Below, in pieces: positions 32,744 to 41,654 of a stretch of DNA of 64,000 bases. A program made the position numbers and the translations under genes. The first letter of the stretch is position 1, and every line of letters starts with the position of its first letter. Source of the DNA: Streptomyces sp. NBC_01116 (GTDB lineage: Bacteria > Actinomycetota > Actinomycetes > Streptomycetales > Streptomycetaceae); NCBI RefSeq assembly GCF_041435495.1, contig NZ_CP108644.1, forward strand, positions 4,511,501 to 4,575,500, read 5' to 3'. The notes beneath the pieces are model-generated. The model saw only the letters and a list, made by a program, of their open reading frames with translations, was not told the origin of the DNA and searched no databases.

Positions 32744-35700
32744 TCAGTCGCCGAAATTGAGAAGATCGAAAATTCTCCTGTGGAAGTAGTGCTCGTCGCC
32801 CATCCCTGTGTGGCCGCGGATATAGTCGAAGTCGTGAGGCTTTCCGTCTCCGTACAGGCGACTGTACCGGTCCATGAACGCTTCTGCCTCAGCAGGAGAC
32901 ATCTCCACGACATCGGCTTTATGTAGCGACGAAAAATCTGAGTCGGATATTCTGAATCTCAGAACTTCGACGTCGGCTCCACGGCCGCGGAGCCGTTCCG
33001 CGTAGCGAGCCGCTTCCTCCGCTGACCCCCATGAGTAGACGCCTTCTCCGTATTGTCCACGAATATCTTCTGTCGGCCAGGGTGTTCCGTCTCCTCGCAG
33101 ACGAGTCGCGTTGGCAGCATCCTGGACGGAGTAGAACTCGTGATATTCGGGAGCGAGCCCCAGTGGGTCCGCCCAGGTGTGAGGGTTGTGAACATAGGTG
33201 GACGGATTGGGAGCGGGAGTCAGCCCCAGAGGGTCCGGGGTGAGGTAGCGGGCGGTCTGGGGATCATAGTGACGGTGGTGGTTGTAATGGAGGCCGGTTT
33301 CGGGATCGAAGTACTGGCCCGGGAACCGTAGCGGCGTGTAGGTGGTGCTGCCCTTGGCCCAGGCTGTCGTACCCCACAAGGCCGTGCGACTGCGCCAGGC
33401 AAGGGCGCCCACCTCGTCAACGAGTTCGGTGGGACTGCCCACAAGGTCGGTGACCATGGCGAAGAAGCGTTCGTCGATCGCTTCCTGGGACGCCTTCGCA
33501 TCCAGGAGACGTTCCGTCTGTGCCAAGGGGCGGGTGCCCTGATGGTCCCAGGTCAGGGTGACGGTGTGGGGCAGATCGGCCGAGTCGGTGGACTGTTCGC
33601 AGAGGGTGGTGCCGTCCCAGGTGAAACGGGTCTCCTCCAGCACCGTCTCGCCGTCCTGGGCGAGACGCTGCTTCGCTGTGCGCCGCCCCAAGGGGTCGTA
33701 CCGGTAGCGCCAACGGGTGCCGTCGGGCGTGACGGTGGAGACCAAGCGGTTCTCCGCGTCCCAGGCGTAACGCCAGGTGTCGGGTTTCCGGGAGAGCCGG
33801 GCTATCTGGCGCAGGACGATACGCCCGGCTGCGTCGTGTTCGTAGCGCACCTTCCCGGCCTTAACGAGGGTCGTGCCCGCGTATTCGCGCGCGCCGGTCG
33901 CATCGCTGCCAGGGTGGAACGAGGGCCAAGAGGCTGAAGTCTGATTGCCCGCGGTGTCGTACGCGTATGTCTCGGTCCAGTTGGCGGCGGTGACCTTGGT
34001 GACTCGGCCTGCCTCGTCGAGGCCAAAGCGGTGAAGGCCGCGCGAGGCGTCGTCCAACGCCTCGAGATGACCATCGGCCCGGTAGCTGTAGGAGCGGCGG
34101 TTCACCAAGCGATCGCCCGCCAGCAGGTGCTGCGCGGACAGACGGCCCGCCTCGTCCCAGGCCGAGGTCAGGGTGGCCGTGTCACCGAAGGCGCGTTGTA
34201 CCTCGCGACCGATGGCGTTGTAGGCGAAGGTGACGCGGTGGTCGCCGCTGTTCAGACCGGTGAGACGTCCGGCCGGATCGTACTCGCGGGTGGTGCGCTT
34301 CCCGGTGGGAGTGGTCCGGTGGGTACGGCGACCCAAGGCGTCGTGCGCGAAGGTGAGCACACGACCGTCGGCCAGTTCCGTCTTGACGTGCCCCCCGCGC
34401 CCATATTGGTACATGAGATCGCCGTCCGGCCCGGAAGCCTCCACCAGACGTCCAGCCCGGTCATAGGTATACGCGGTGCTCCGGCCCGCAACGTCTTTCC
34501 CCACCACCCGGCCGAGTGCGTCGTGCGTGTAGGTGATGGTCTCGCCAAGCGGATTGGTGCGCGCGCTGATCTGTCCGGCGGAGTTCCGGTGGTAGACGTG
34601 GACACGACCGTCGAAGTCCGACTCGGAGACGAGCCGCCCGGCATCGTCATAGGTGTACGACCAGGTCAGACCCTGCGGATTGGTGACCTGGGTCAGCCGC
34701 AGCTCCGCGTCGTGGGTGAACTCGTAGCGCGCGCCGTCCGGGCCCGTTCGTGCCTTGAGCAGGTCGAAGTGGGTGTATTCGAAACGGGTGATACCGCCGA
34801 CCGGGTCGGTATGGGCGAGGCGGTTTCCTTCACCGTCGTAGGTCCAGGTCTCCGTCGTGCCGTCGGGTTCAGTGCGTTGCGCGAGATGGCCGTCGGCAGT
34901 CCATGTGAAGACGGTGGCCGCCCCCACCGGGTTCGTCACGCGCACGGTGCGGCCCAGGGAGTCCCGCTCGTGGCGGGTCACGCCACCCAGGGGGTCGGTG
35001 ACCTCCAGTGGCAGCCCGGCCGGGTCGCAGCTCACCTTGGTGACATGTCCCAGCGGGTCGATGACCGAGACGAGACGGCCCTGTGTGTCGAAGCCGTAGC
35101 GAGTGCTCTGCCCGGCGGGGTCGGTCACAGCGACGCGATTGCCTCGGTCGTCGAACTCCTGCTCCCAGCGGGCGCCGTCGGGCCCGGTGAACCGGCTGGG
35201 TAGACCGAGCTGGTTGCGGTCCGTGCGCTGTTCGCTGCCGTCGGGTCGGATGATCGAGGTGAGTCTGCCCGCCGCATCGTAGGCGAAGGCGGTGGTGTGC
35301 CCGACGGGGTCGGTACGGGTCAGTTGACGGCCCGAGTCATCGTAGGAGAAGTGTGTGGTGTTGCCCAACGGATCGGTGGTGGCCAGGATGCGGCACGCGC
35401 CATCGATCAGGTGCTTCGTGCTGCGCCCGTCGGTCGTGGTCAGCGTGGTGAGCCGTCGACCGGTTGAGGGATCCGGCTCGCCATGGGTGAGAGTGAGCTG
35501 GAAGTGCCCTGCCTCGCCCCCTTCGGCGACCACCCGGTCTTGGTCGTCGTAGGCGTACGCGTAGCGCGAGCCGTTGGAGTCGGTCCACGAAGTGACCCGG
35601 CGGCGGCCATCGTAGGTGAACGTGAGTGACGCGCCCGACGGCTTGGTGACGGTGACGAGGTTGCCATCCGCGTAGCCATACCCCATGAGGCGCTTCGGCG

Positions 35701-37510
35701 CGTCACCGTCGACGTGGTCGCTCGCCGTGCGCGGTGAACCGACGAGGTCGAGCGCGGTGACGAGTCCGGAGTCCGTCGTGGTCCGGATCTGGTATCCCGC
35801 CGCATGCACGAGCGCCAGGGGGGTGCCGTCCTCGGTGCGGTCGATGGAGATGGTCTGCCCGTTCCGGTCGGTGATCTGGACGAGCCAGGCAGCACCGTCT
35901 CCACCGGGTTCGCATCCGGGCGGAGCCGCGAAGTGGCGTACGAGACCGGTTGAGGGATCGGCGACGGTGTAGTCGCCGTCTACGTCGCGGCCCAGGATGC
36001 CCCGCGTGGTCCCGGAGCCCGGGAGCGTGGATAGCCCTGGCACGGGATGGGGGTAGGTGATCAGCAGTCCGTCGTCGGTGACGTGGATGACCCCGGCCGC
36101 GTCGATCTCCAGGCGTTCGTCAACGGTGGAAGACCAGGAGGGGCCGAAGAACCGGCCCGCGGTGTAGCCCGATTCCACCCGGCGGGTGAAGGCCAGGGGC
36201 AGGACACCGGGCAGGACCACGTCGGTCTGGGGCAGGAACATGCGCCCGGAGGCGAGGTCGACCGGGTCGGTGCCCTGGATAGTGCGAATGCCGTCAGGGC
36301 GGTTGTGGGTGCCGTCGGGTGCGGCGCGCTCCAGTCTGCGTGCGTCGGAGGCGAGGTCGGCAGCTTCCTTCACCACCCGAGCGCCCTTGACACCGGCGCC
36401 CGCGCCGCCGGTCGCGGCGGTGAGGGCCAGGTCGGGCAGAAGCCGCCCGAACCCCTCGGCTGGGTCCTTCATGAACCCGTCGATCATCTGCTTTCCGGTG
36501 CCCCAGGGGTCGTTGGCGACCCGGACGAGCCCGGCGGCGGTGTTGTTGAGCGCGAGCGCGTACTCCGCGGGGTGCGTGATGTTGTACGGGTCCGTGGGGT
36601 TGACGCTGCGCGCGAAGTTCAGGATCCCCGCCGCGCCCTTGAAGACGCCGCCGGCGATATGGGTCTTGATGACCTGGTACTCGGCGAGGCCGTCCATGGC
36701 CTGCTCGGAGTACCGCGGCTTCGCCGGCGCGGTGTCCCGCGCAGCCGTTACCGCCTTGCGCGCGGTCTCGGCCGCCGTGTTGCGCTGCTTACGCGCCTCC
36801 GCGAGCAGCTCTTGCGCCTCTTCCATCCGCCCCGTGCCCGGGTCGTTGAAGGCGCCGGGCTTGGGCGGCAGCGAGGAAGGGTCACGGTCGGCGGCGGGCT
36901 TGGCGTTGTAGGCGTCGACGGCCTTGTTGTACGTGGTCGTCTTCGCGTTGTGCGCGTCCCTGGCGTCCTCGGACGCCTTGGTCCCGGCCTTCCACTTGTC
37001 GATCGCGGTCTGCGCCTGCCCCTGCGCCCACTCCACGGTCCCGGCGAAGGAGTCGAGCGCACCGGCGGCCTTCTCGAAGGCGTCGGCGGCCTTGAACCAC
37101 TTCGGCGGCTCGATCGACACGGAGTCCCGGAACGCATCAGCCGCCTGTCCTTTGAGCGCGGAGGAGTCGACTCCCTTGAGCCCGCCGCCGACCTTGTCGA
37201 ACGAGCCCTGCAACGTACGCAGATGGGTTGCGGTGGACCGGATCTCGGACGGGCTGCCGTAGATCAGCTTCGTCTTGTCCTCGGTCTGCCCGAGGTCCAT
37301 TTCGTCGACCTCGGCGCCCATCCGGTTCGCGACGGATCGGGACTTCTCCCGGACCCAGTCGGCTCCGGACTCCCAGCCGGCGTCGTCCAGCCGGTCACCG
37401 GCCCAGTTCCCGGCGTTCTCGACTCGGTCACCGGCCCACTCGACACCGTCCTCGACCGCGTCCTCGACGACATCGGGCGTGATGTCACTGACGAAATCCT
37501 TGAACCCCAC
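32744..37510 (-). CDS. Full-length Rhs/YD-repeat polymorphic toxin, type VII secretion type, ART-like tip
   Basis: 1588 residues from GTG 37510 (GGGGGAG upstream). Residues 1-270 are helical and WXG-like (SSALKGQAADAFRDSVSIEP, FEKAAGALDSFAGTVEWAQG) and form the putative T7SS export region. A conserved linker (AEYQVIKTHIAGGVFKGAAG) precedes DUF6531 from about 416 (DPVDLASGRMFLPQTDV). About 900 residues of YD repeats follow, then the core end YFDPETGLHYNHHRHYDP and DPLGL near 1450. The last 135 residues are the toxin: GTPWPTEDIRGQYGEGVYSW, SAEEAARYAERLRGRGADVE and YIRGHTGMGDEHYFHRRIF. The GEGVYSW..AEEAARYA pattern suggests an ADP-ribosyltransferase-like fold, but I am not certain. The tip is visibly lower in GC. 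Operon: SseB-like, WXG-like, this gene, immunity gene. Confidence 0.85.
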   Translation of the reverse strand: MGFKDFVSDITPDVVEDAVEDGVEWAGDRVENAGNWAGDRLDDAGWESGADWVREKSRSVANRMGAEVDEMDLGQTEDKTKLIYGSPSEIRSTATHLRTLQGSFDKVGGGLKGVDSSALKGQAADAFRDSVSIEPPKWFKAADAFEKAAGALDSFAGTVEWAQGQAQTAIDKWKAGTKASEDARDAHNAKTTTYNKAVDAYNAKPAADRDPSSLPPKPGAFNDPGTGRMEEAQELLAEARKQRNTAAETARKAVTAARDTAPAKPRYSEQAMDGLAEYQVIKTHIAGGVFKGAAGILNFARSVNPTDPYNITHPAEYALALNNTAAGLVRVANDPWGTGKQMIDGFMKDPAEGFGRLLPDLALTAATGGAGAGVKGARVVKEAADLASDARRLERAAPDGTHNRPDGIRTIQGTDPVDLASGRMFLPQTDVVLPGVLPLAFTRRVESGYTAGRFFGPSWSSTVDERLEIDAAGVIHVTDDGLLITYPHPVPGLSTLPGSGTTRGILGRDVDGDYTVADPSTGLVRHFAAPPGCEPGGDGAAWLVQITDRNGQTISIDRTEDGTPLALVHAAGYQIRTTTDSGLVTALDLVGSPRTASDHVDGDAPKRLMGYGYADGNLVTVTKPSGASLTFTYDGRRRVTSWTDSNGSRYAYAYDDQDRVVAEGGEAGHFQLTLTHGEPDPSTGRRLTTLTTTDGRSTKHLIDGACRILATTDPLGNTTHFSYDDSGRQLTRTDPVGHTTAFAYDAAGRLTSIIRPDGSEQRTDRNQLGLPSRFTGPDGARWEQEFDDRGNRVAVTDPAGQSTRYGFDTQGRLVSVIDPLGHVTKVSCDPAGLPLEVTDPLGGVTRHERDSLGRTVRVTNPVGAATVFTWTADGHLAQRTEPDGTTETWTYDGEGNRLAHTDPVGGITRFEYTHFDLLKARTGPDGARYEFTHDAELRLTQVTNPQGLTWSYTYDDAGRLVSESDFDGRVHVYHRNSAGQISARTNPLGETITYTHDALGRVVGKDVAGRSTAYTYDRAGRLVEASGPDGDLMYQYGRGGHVKTELADGRVLTFAHDALGRRTHRTTPTGKRTTREYDPAGRLTGLNSGDHRVTFAYNAIGREVQRAFGDTATLTSAWDEAGRLSAQHLLAGDRLVNRRSYSYRADGHLEALDDASRGLHRFGLDEAGRVTKVTAANWTETYAYDTAGNQTSASWPSFHPGSDATGAREYAGTTLVKAGKVRYEHDAAGRIVLRQIARLSRKPDTWRYAWDAENRLVSTVTPDGTRWRYRYDPLGRRTAKQRLAQDGETVLEETRFTWDGTTLCEQSTDSADLPHTVTLTWDHQGTRPLAQTERLLDAKASQEAIDERFFAMVTDLVGSPTELVDEVGALAWRSRTALWGTTAWAKGSTTYTPLRFPGQYFDPETGLHYNHHRHYDPQTARYLTPDPLGLTPAPNPSTYVHNPHTWADPLGLAPEYHEFYSVQDAANATRLRGDGTPWPTEDIRGQYGEGVYSWGSAEEAARYAERLRGRGADVEVLRFRISDSDFSSLHKADVVEMSPAEAEAFMDRYSRLYGDGKPHDFDYIRGHTGMGDEHYFHRRIFDLLNFGD

Positions 37511-37513
37511 GAC

Positions 37514-38161
37514 CTATCTCCCCCCGCCGCCCTGCTGCTGCCGGGCGCGTTCCTCGGGTGAGGGCCCGAACGTGTCGTCCACGGACCGGTCGAACGCGTC
37601 CTGGTCCACGCCGAACATCTCGTTCAGTTGGTCCGCCTGACGTCCGCCGTTCCCCTCGGTGACGAGCGCCCGCCCGGTGTCCTTCCAGGTCTGCCCGGCC
37701 TCGTCTGCTGTCCGCTCGAACGACTCGTGGCTGTAGTCCGGGCTCAGATAGTCCGGGGTGAAGACATCGCCCCAGTCCTGCTTGACGATCTCGTCCTCCG
37801 ACGCATGCGGATTCCCCACGCCCGCGTTCACGACGATCTTCATCGTGCCCTCGACGTACTGGTCCTCCTCCCACACGATCCCCGCCGCAAGCCCCAGCTT
37901 CGCCGCGATCGCGTTGGCGTCCTGGACCAGCGCCCGCACCCCCCACTCCCACCGCTCGCAGAAGTCCTCGAAATCAACCGACAGCCCGTGATGCCCGGCC
38001 TCCATGCCGGTCATCGACAGCTCGGACAGCCCCTTGCCCAGCACGGCCCCCGTACCGGTGCCGACCTCCTTCAACTCCGCCACGGCCTCACGCAGCCCGG
38101 TGGTGATCAGCTGAACACTGACCGGATCGACGTTGAGGTCCTCCGCCCCCGTACCGCTCAC
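37514..38161 (-). CDS. WXG100-like/ESX-associated protein
   Basis: 215 residues from GTG 38161, which overlaps the upstream stop (GTGA). The first 100 residues are helical: VQLITTGLREAVAELKEVGT, GLSVDFEDFCERWEWGVRAL, VQDANAIAAKLGLAAGIVWE. Central EDQYVEGTMKIVVNAGVGNP and a polar C-terminus ending QQQGGGGR follow. The four-helix layout with a conserved Trp turn and the position directly before a T7SS-type Rhs gene (3-bp gap) suggest a chaperone or partner for export of that toxin. No ESX core component lies in the window. Exact family not certain. Confidence 0.7.
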   Translation of the reverse strand: MSGTGAEDLNVDPVSVQLITTGLREAVAELKEVGTGTGAVLGKGLSELSMTGMEAGHHGLSVDFEDFCERWEWGVRALVQDANAIAAKLGLAAGIVWEEDQYVEGTMKIVVNAGVGNPHASEDEIVKQDWGDVFTPDYLSPDYSHESFERTADEAGQTWKDTGRALVTEGNGGRQADQLNEMFGVDQDAFDRSVDDTFGPSPEERARQQQGGGGR

Positions 38162-38589
38162 CAGTCCTGCCCCCCGCTCGGTACGTCCGCATCGACGGCG
38201 ACGGCATCCGGCACGATCCCCACCACCGGCGGAAACAACATAGAACCGTCCGGATCGGCCACATTCACCGCGACCCCGGCCGGCACCCCCATCGCCGGAA
38301 TGACTTCGTCCAGCAACCGCGCCCCCCGGAACGCGGCATACTCCCAGCTCCGCGAGGCGACTCCGGCCCCCTCCACGGCAGCCCGCTCCTCGGCGAATCG
38401 GGCCAGCGCAGCCTCGTCGGTGAACCCGCACACCCACCGGATCCCACCGAACTCGGCGGTCCACAACCCGCCTCGGTCGTACGGTACGAGCACCAAGGCC
38501 CGCCGCAGCTCTCCCACCAGGGATTCCGGGTCACCGAACCCAGCCCGCCGCTCGGCTATCCGATCCACCAGCGCTGACTCGTCACCCAC
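38158..38589 (-). CDS. SseB-like protein of T7SS toxin operons
   Basis: 143 residues. LVGELRRALVLVPYDRGGLW, IRWVCGFTDEAALARFAEER and ARLLDEVIPAMGVPAGVAVN follow the SseB N-terminal pattern (strand 'v.vP', 'g...v..Ftdea.l..f', 'a.rLld...p..g.aG..vN'). Such genes lead many actinobacterial T7SS effector operons. GTG start at 38589 with GGGGGAGG 6 nt upstream is better supported than longer versions. First gene of the operon to 32304. Confidence 0.75.
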   Translation of the reverse strand: MGDESALVDRIAERRAGFGDPESLVGELRRALVLVPYDRGGLWTAEFGGIRWVCGFTDEAALARFAEERAAVEGAGVASRSWEYAAFRGARLLDEVIPAMGVPAGVAVNVADPDGSMLFPPVVGIVPDAVAVDADVPSGGQDW

Positions 38590-38723
38590 CGGAAGCCTCC
38601 CCCGTACGCGGCTCGTCACCCTTCTCTTCCGCACACGTTAGGGCACCACGCCCATCCGCAACCACGCGGTTCCAACCGCCCGCACGGCCTCCACACACGA
38701 TGCCGAGCCGACCGAACGCAAGA

Positions 38724-38751
38724 AAGGCCCTGGTCTCCGACCAGGGCCTTC
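38724..38751 (-). terminator. Terminator of tRNA-Gly
   Basis: AAGGCCCTGGTC-GGA-GACCAGGGCCTT on the minus strand, a perfect GC-rich hairpin followed by TTCTTG, starts 8 nt after the tRNA 3' end. Confidence 0.8.
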
Positions 38752-38758
38752 ATCAAAG

Positions 38759-38829
38759 AGCGGGTGACGAGAATCGAACTCGCGCTCTGAGCTTGGGAAG
38801 CTCATGTTCTACCATTAAACTACACCCGC
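38759..38829 (-). tRNA. tRNA-Gly (anticodon CCC)
   Basis: The minus strand folds as a complete cloverleaf of 71 nt. The acceptor stem is GCGGGTG/CACCCGC with discriminator U, the D arm contains AGTTTAATGGTAGAAC, the anticodon arm is TGAGC-TTCCCAA-GCTCA with anticodon CCC (reads GGG), and the T arm is GCGAG-TTCGATT-CTCGT. No CCA is encoded. It is the probable integration target of the two toxin units to its left, since its 3' 42 nt recur at 31847 and, diverged, at 25293. Confidence 0.95.
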
Positions 38830-39065
38830 GAAGCGTGCCGATCACCGGCGCTGCATCGTTCCACACTCTACCCCATGCCAGGCCCCCGGCGGATGAGCCG
38901 TGGGGCCTCCGTGTCGTGTGCCCGGTGGGGGAGGGCTGGTGGACGGGGGTGTGATGGGCGGGAGTTGGGGGCGTAGCGTGGGTGGTCGGAGTGCCGCGTG
39001 GAGTGGCGTCTCGTTCATCCCCTAATGTGGCTTTCTCGTCCATATGTGGTTGGGGAAGGGACTTG

Positions 39066-39239
39066 ATGGAGTCGATGGAGCGCACCGTCGTCCGCTGTGC
39101 CGAAGGGCATGTTTTCGCTACCTCGTCGTTCCCGATGCAGCAGCTCGGGGCCGGCCGGATCGGGCCCGGGCGGTTGATCCGGTGTCCCCGGTGTGCGCGG
39201 TTGCGGCAGGCCGTGCCGGTGGCGTTCGAGAAGCGGTAG
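39066..39239 (+). CDS. Small zinc-ribbon-like protein
   Basis: 57 residues. VVRCAEGHVFAT near the start and LIRCPRCARLRQAVPV near the end form a Cys-X2-Gly-His / Cys-X2-Cys pattern that could bind one zinc ion, as in rubredoxin-like knuckles. The ATG at 39066 has GAAGGGA 5 nt upstream. Conserved small proteins of this type are common next to dcd in Streptomyces; the function is unknown. Confidence 0.65.
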   Translation: MESMERTVVRCAEGHVFATSSFPMQQLGAGRIGPGRLIRCPRCARLRQAVPVAFEKR

Positions 39240-39340
39240 CGGGCGGAAGCGGGAAAGAGATGTAGCGGGGCGGAGGTGTTCCGCGGGCGCGCGGGTGGTC
39301 CGGTTGGGGCGGGCTCGCGCGTTCTGCGTATCCTCGGTGG

Positions 39341-39916
39341 GTGCTTCTCTCAGACAAGGACATCCGGGCCGAGATCGACGCCGGCCGAGTCCGTATTGAT
39401 CCGTACGACCCTTCGATGGTGCAGCCGTCGAGCATCGACGTGCGGCTGGACCGCTACTTCCGGGTGTTCGAGAACCACCGGTACCCGCACATCGATCCGG
39501 CCGTCGAACAGCCCGATCTGACCCGTACGGTCGAGCCGGAGGGCGATGAGGCGTTCATCCTGCACCCCGGGGAGTTCGTGCTGGCGTCCACCTACGAGGT
39601 GATCTCGCTCCCCGACGACCTGGCTTCGCGGCTGGAGGGCAAGAGTTCGCTCGGGCGGCTCGGGCTGGTGACGCACTCGACGGCCGGGTTCATCGACCCC
39701 GGGTTCTCCGGGCACGTGACCCTGGAGCTGTCGAATCTCGCGACCCTGCCCATAAAGCTCTGGCCTGGCATGAAGATCGGGCAGCTCTGCCTGTTCAAGC
39801 TGACCTCGTCCGCCGAGTTCCCGTACGGCTCCGAGCGGTACGAGTCGCGGTACCAGGGGCAGCGGGGGCCGACGGCGTCGCGGTCGTTCCAGAACTTCCA
39901 TCGGACCCAGGTGTGA
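39341..39916 (+). CDS. dcd: dCTP deaminase
   Basis: 191 residues, standard length. Deaminates dCTP to dUTP for thymidylate synthesis. Family signatures are MLLSDKDIRAEID, QPSSIDVRLD, RLEGKSSLGRLGL, the THSTAGFIDPGFSGHVTLEL segment (catalytic Glu) and PIKLWPGMKIGQL. The C-terminal YQGQRGPTASR loop closes over the triphosphate. GTG start at 39341. A -10-like TATCCT at 39329-39334 places the transcription start at the GTG, so the mRNA is probably leaderless. It is followed 6 bp later by a phosphoribosyltransferase gene, consistent with a nucleotide-metabolism operon. Confidence 0.95.
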   Translation: MLLSDKDIRAEIDAGRVRIDPYDPSMVQPSSIDVRLDRYFRVFENHRYPHIDPAVEQPDLTRTVEPEGDEAFILHPGEFVLASTYEVISLPDDLASRLEGKSSLGRLGLVTHSTAGFIDPGFSGHVTLELSNLATLPIKLWPGMKIGQLCLFKLTSSAEFPYGSERYESRYQGQRGPTASRSFQNFHRTQV

Positions 39917-39922
39917 TCAATC

Positions 39923-40423
39923 ATGGCGAGTGACGAGCGGGAAAATCTGACGTACGAGGGGTTCGGGCGGGCCGTGCGCGAGCTGGCGCAGGCCGTCGCC
40001 GACGACGGGTACGAGCCCGACGTCGTGCTGAGCATCGCCCGGGGCGGGGTGTTCGTCGCCGGCGGGCTTGCGTACGCGCTCGACTGCAAGAACATCCACC
40101 TCGTCAATGTGGAGTTCTACACCGGGGTCGGGACCACCCTGGAGATGCCCGTCATGCTGGCGCCCGTCCCCAACGCGATCGACTTCTCCGAGAAGAAGGT
40201 GCTGATCGCGGATGATGTCGCTGACACGGGCAAGACGCTGAAGCTCGTCCACGACTTCTGCGTCGACCATGTCGCCGAGGTGCGCAGCGCCGTCATCTAC
40301 GAGAAGTCCCACTCCCTCGTGAAGTGCGAGTACGTGTGGAAGAAGACCGATCAGTGGATCAACTTCCCGTGGAGTGTGGAGAAGCCCGTCGTGCGGCGGG
40401 ACGGGCAGGTTCTCGACTCCTGA
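39923..40423 (+). CDS. Purine-type phosphoribosyltransferase
   Basis: 166 residues. The PRPP-binding loop VLIADDVADTGKTLKLV (acidic pair, then TGKT) near residue 95 and the early SIARGGVFVAGGLAYALD pyrophosphate loop identify a type I PRTase of the hypoxanthine/xanthine-guanine group. WINFPWS near the C-terminus is a typical hood segment of this subfamily. It probably converts a purine base plus PRPP to the nucleotide. ATG 39923, 6 bp after dcd. Base specificity cannot be read from sequence. Confidence 0.88.
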   Translation: MASDERENLTYEGFGRAVRELAQAVADDGYEPDVVLSIARGGVFVAGGLAYALDCKNIHLVNVEFYTGVGTTLEMPVMLAPVPNAIDFSEKKVLIADDVADTGKTLKLVHDFCVDHVAEVRSAVIYEKSHSLVKCEYVWKKTDQWINFPWSVEKPVVRRDGQVLDS

Positions 40424-40482
40424 TCTCGCGGTGTGCGTACGTGCGGGTGCGGTGTCCAGGTGCGTGCGCAGTGCCAGTGTGG

Positions 40483-40527
40483 GAGAAGGGCCCCGGAGTG
40501 CGCGTTCCGCACTCCGGGGCCCTTCTC
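40483..40527. terminator. Bidirectional terminator between convergent genes
   Basis: Perfect 20-bp inverted repeat GAGAAGGGCCCCGGAGTGCG (40483-40502) and its complement (40508-40527) around the loop CGTTC. It sits between the convergent phosphoribosyltransferase and Yip1 genes. Confidence 0.9.
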
Positions 40528-40546
40528 GGCCTTCTCACGCCGTTCC

Positions 40547-41536
40547 TCAGATCGTGCCCAGCTTGATGATCGACAGCAGTGCGATCAGCTGGATCGCCGA
40601 CGCACCCAGCGCCTTCGGCCACGGCAGGTCGTGCGACTTGCTGACCATCGACGTGAACAGGGCCCCGGCAGCCAGCCAGGTCAGCCAGCCCACGATCTGG
40701 ACCAGGGAGTTCTCGCCGCCCAGGAAGAGGGCGAAGAGGAGGCGCGGGGCGTCGGTCATCGACATGATCAGCATCGACAGGCCCACCGTCGGCTGCCACG
40801 AGCCCGTGCCGCCGAGCTGGCGGGCCAGGGTGTGGGTCACCGCGCCGAGGACCAGGCCGCCGATGACGAAGCCGACGCCGGTGAACAGGACGTACGGGAT
40901 GGCCGTCGAGATCGTCGCGTTGATCGCTTCTTCGCGCGCCTGGTCGAAGCCGAACAGCGCGAGCAGGCCGTAGACGAACGTGACGACCAGCGCCGGGCCC
41001 CAGACCGGGTAGTCCCGCATCTGCCAGAACGTCGCTCCCGGGCGGGCCACGATGCCTGTCAGCAGTTCCTTCCAGCGCAGGCGCGGGCCTGTCGGCTGGG
41101 CGGGGGCGGAGCCCGCCTGGTAGGTGTTGCCGCCGTTGTACGGGTCCTCGTCGACGCGGAACGCCTGCGTGTGACCCGGGTTGTTGGCGTAGGGGTCATG
41201 GGGCGCGGGGTCCGCGTACGGGTCGCCGAAGTACTCCGGCTCGCCGTGGCCGCCGTGGGGACCGTGCCCGTGGGGTTGGCCCTGGCCGTGTCCTGCCTGT
41301 CCGCCGTGTCCGCCCGGTCCGGGGCCCGCGTAGTCGCCGCCCGTGTTGTACGGGGCGCCCTGCGGCGGCCCGTACGGCGGTGGCGCTCCGCCGTTGGCGG
41401 GGCCTCCTGCCGTCGGCCACGGCTGAGCACCGTACGGCGGCTGTGGTGCCTGCCCTCCGTACGGCTGCTGCCGCTGCTGCTGCGGTTGTTGCGGGGTGCG
41501 GTTGTCCCGGCCGCGTCCGATCCTGAATCCAGCCAC
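40547..41536 (-). CDS. Yip1-domain membrane protein with Pro/Gly/Gln-rich N-terminus
   Basis: 329 residues. About 150 N-terminal residues are low-complexity (QQPYGG, PPYGPPQG, GHGGQAGHGQGQPHG, DPYADPAPHDPYANN). The Yip1 domain follows with RLRWKELLTGIVARPGATFW and about five membrane segments (YPVWGPALVVTFVYGLLALF, AIPYVLFTGVGFVIGGLVLG and others). The role in bacteria is unknown. GTG start at 41536: a TACGTT -10-like element 7 nt before it suggests a leaderless transcript. Confidence 0.85.
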   Translation of the reverse strand: MAGFRIGRGRDNRTPQQPQQQRQQPYGGQAPQPPYGAQPWPTAGGPANGGAPPPYGPPQGAPYNTGGDYAGPGPGGHGGQAGHGQGQPHGHGPHGGHGEPEYFGDPYADPAPHDPYANNPGHTQAFRVDEDPYNGGNTYQAGSAPAQPTGPRLRWKELLTGIVARPGATFWQMRDYPVWGPALVVTFVYGLLALFGFDQAREEAINATISTAIPYVLFTGVGFVIGGLVLGAVTHTLARQLGGTGSWQPTVGLSMLIMSMTDAPRLLFALFLGGENSLVQIVGWLTWLAAGALFTSMVSKSHDLPWPKALGASAIQLIALLSIIKLGTI

Positions 41537-41654
41537 CCGTCGAACGTACCTGGTCCCCGGGGGTGGGGGGTGGGGGCCGGGGGAACCCGTCCGCCTTTGC
41601 GGCCGAGCTGTGACATCCCCTAGGGGCCGCACCCCGGGCCCCGGGAGGGGGAGT

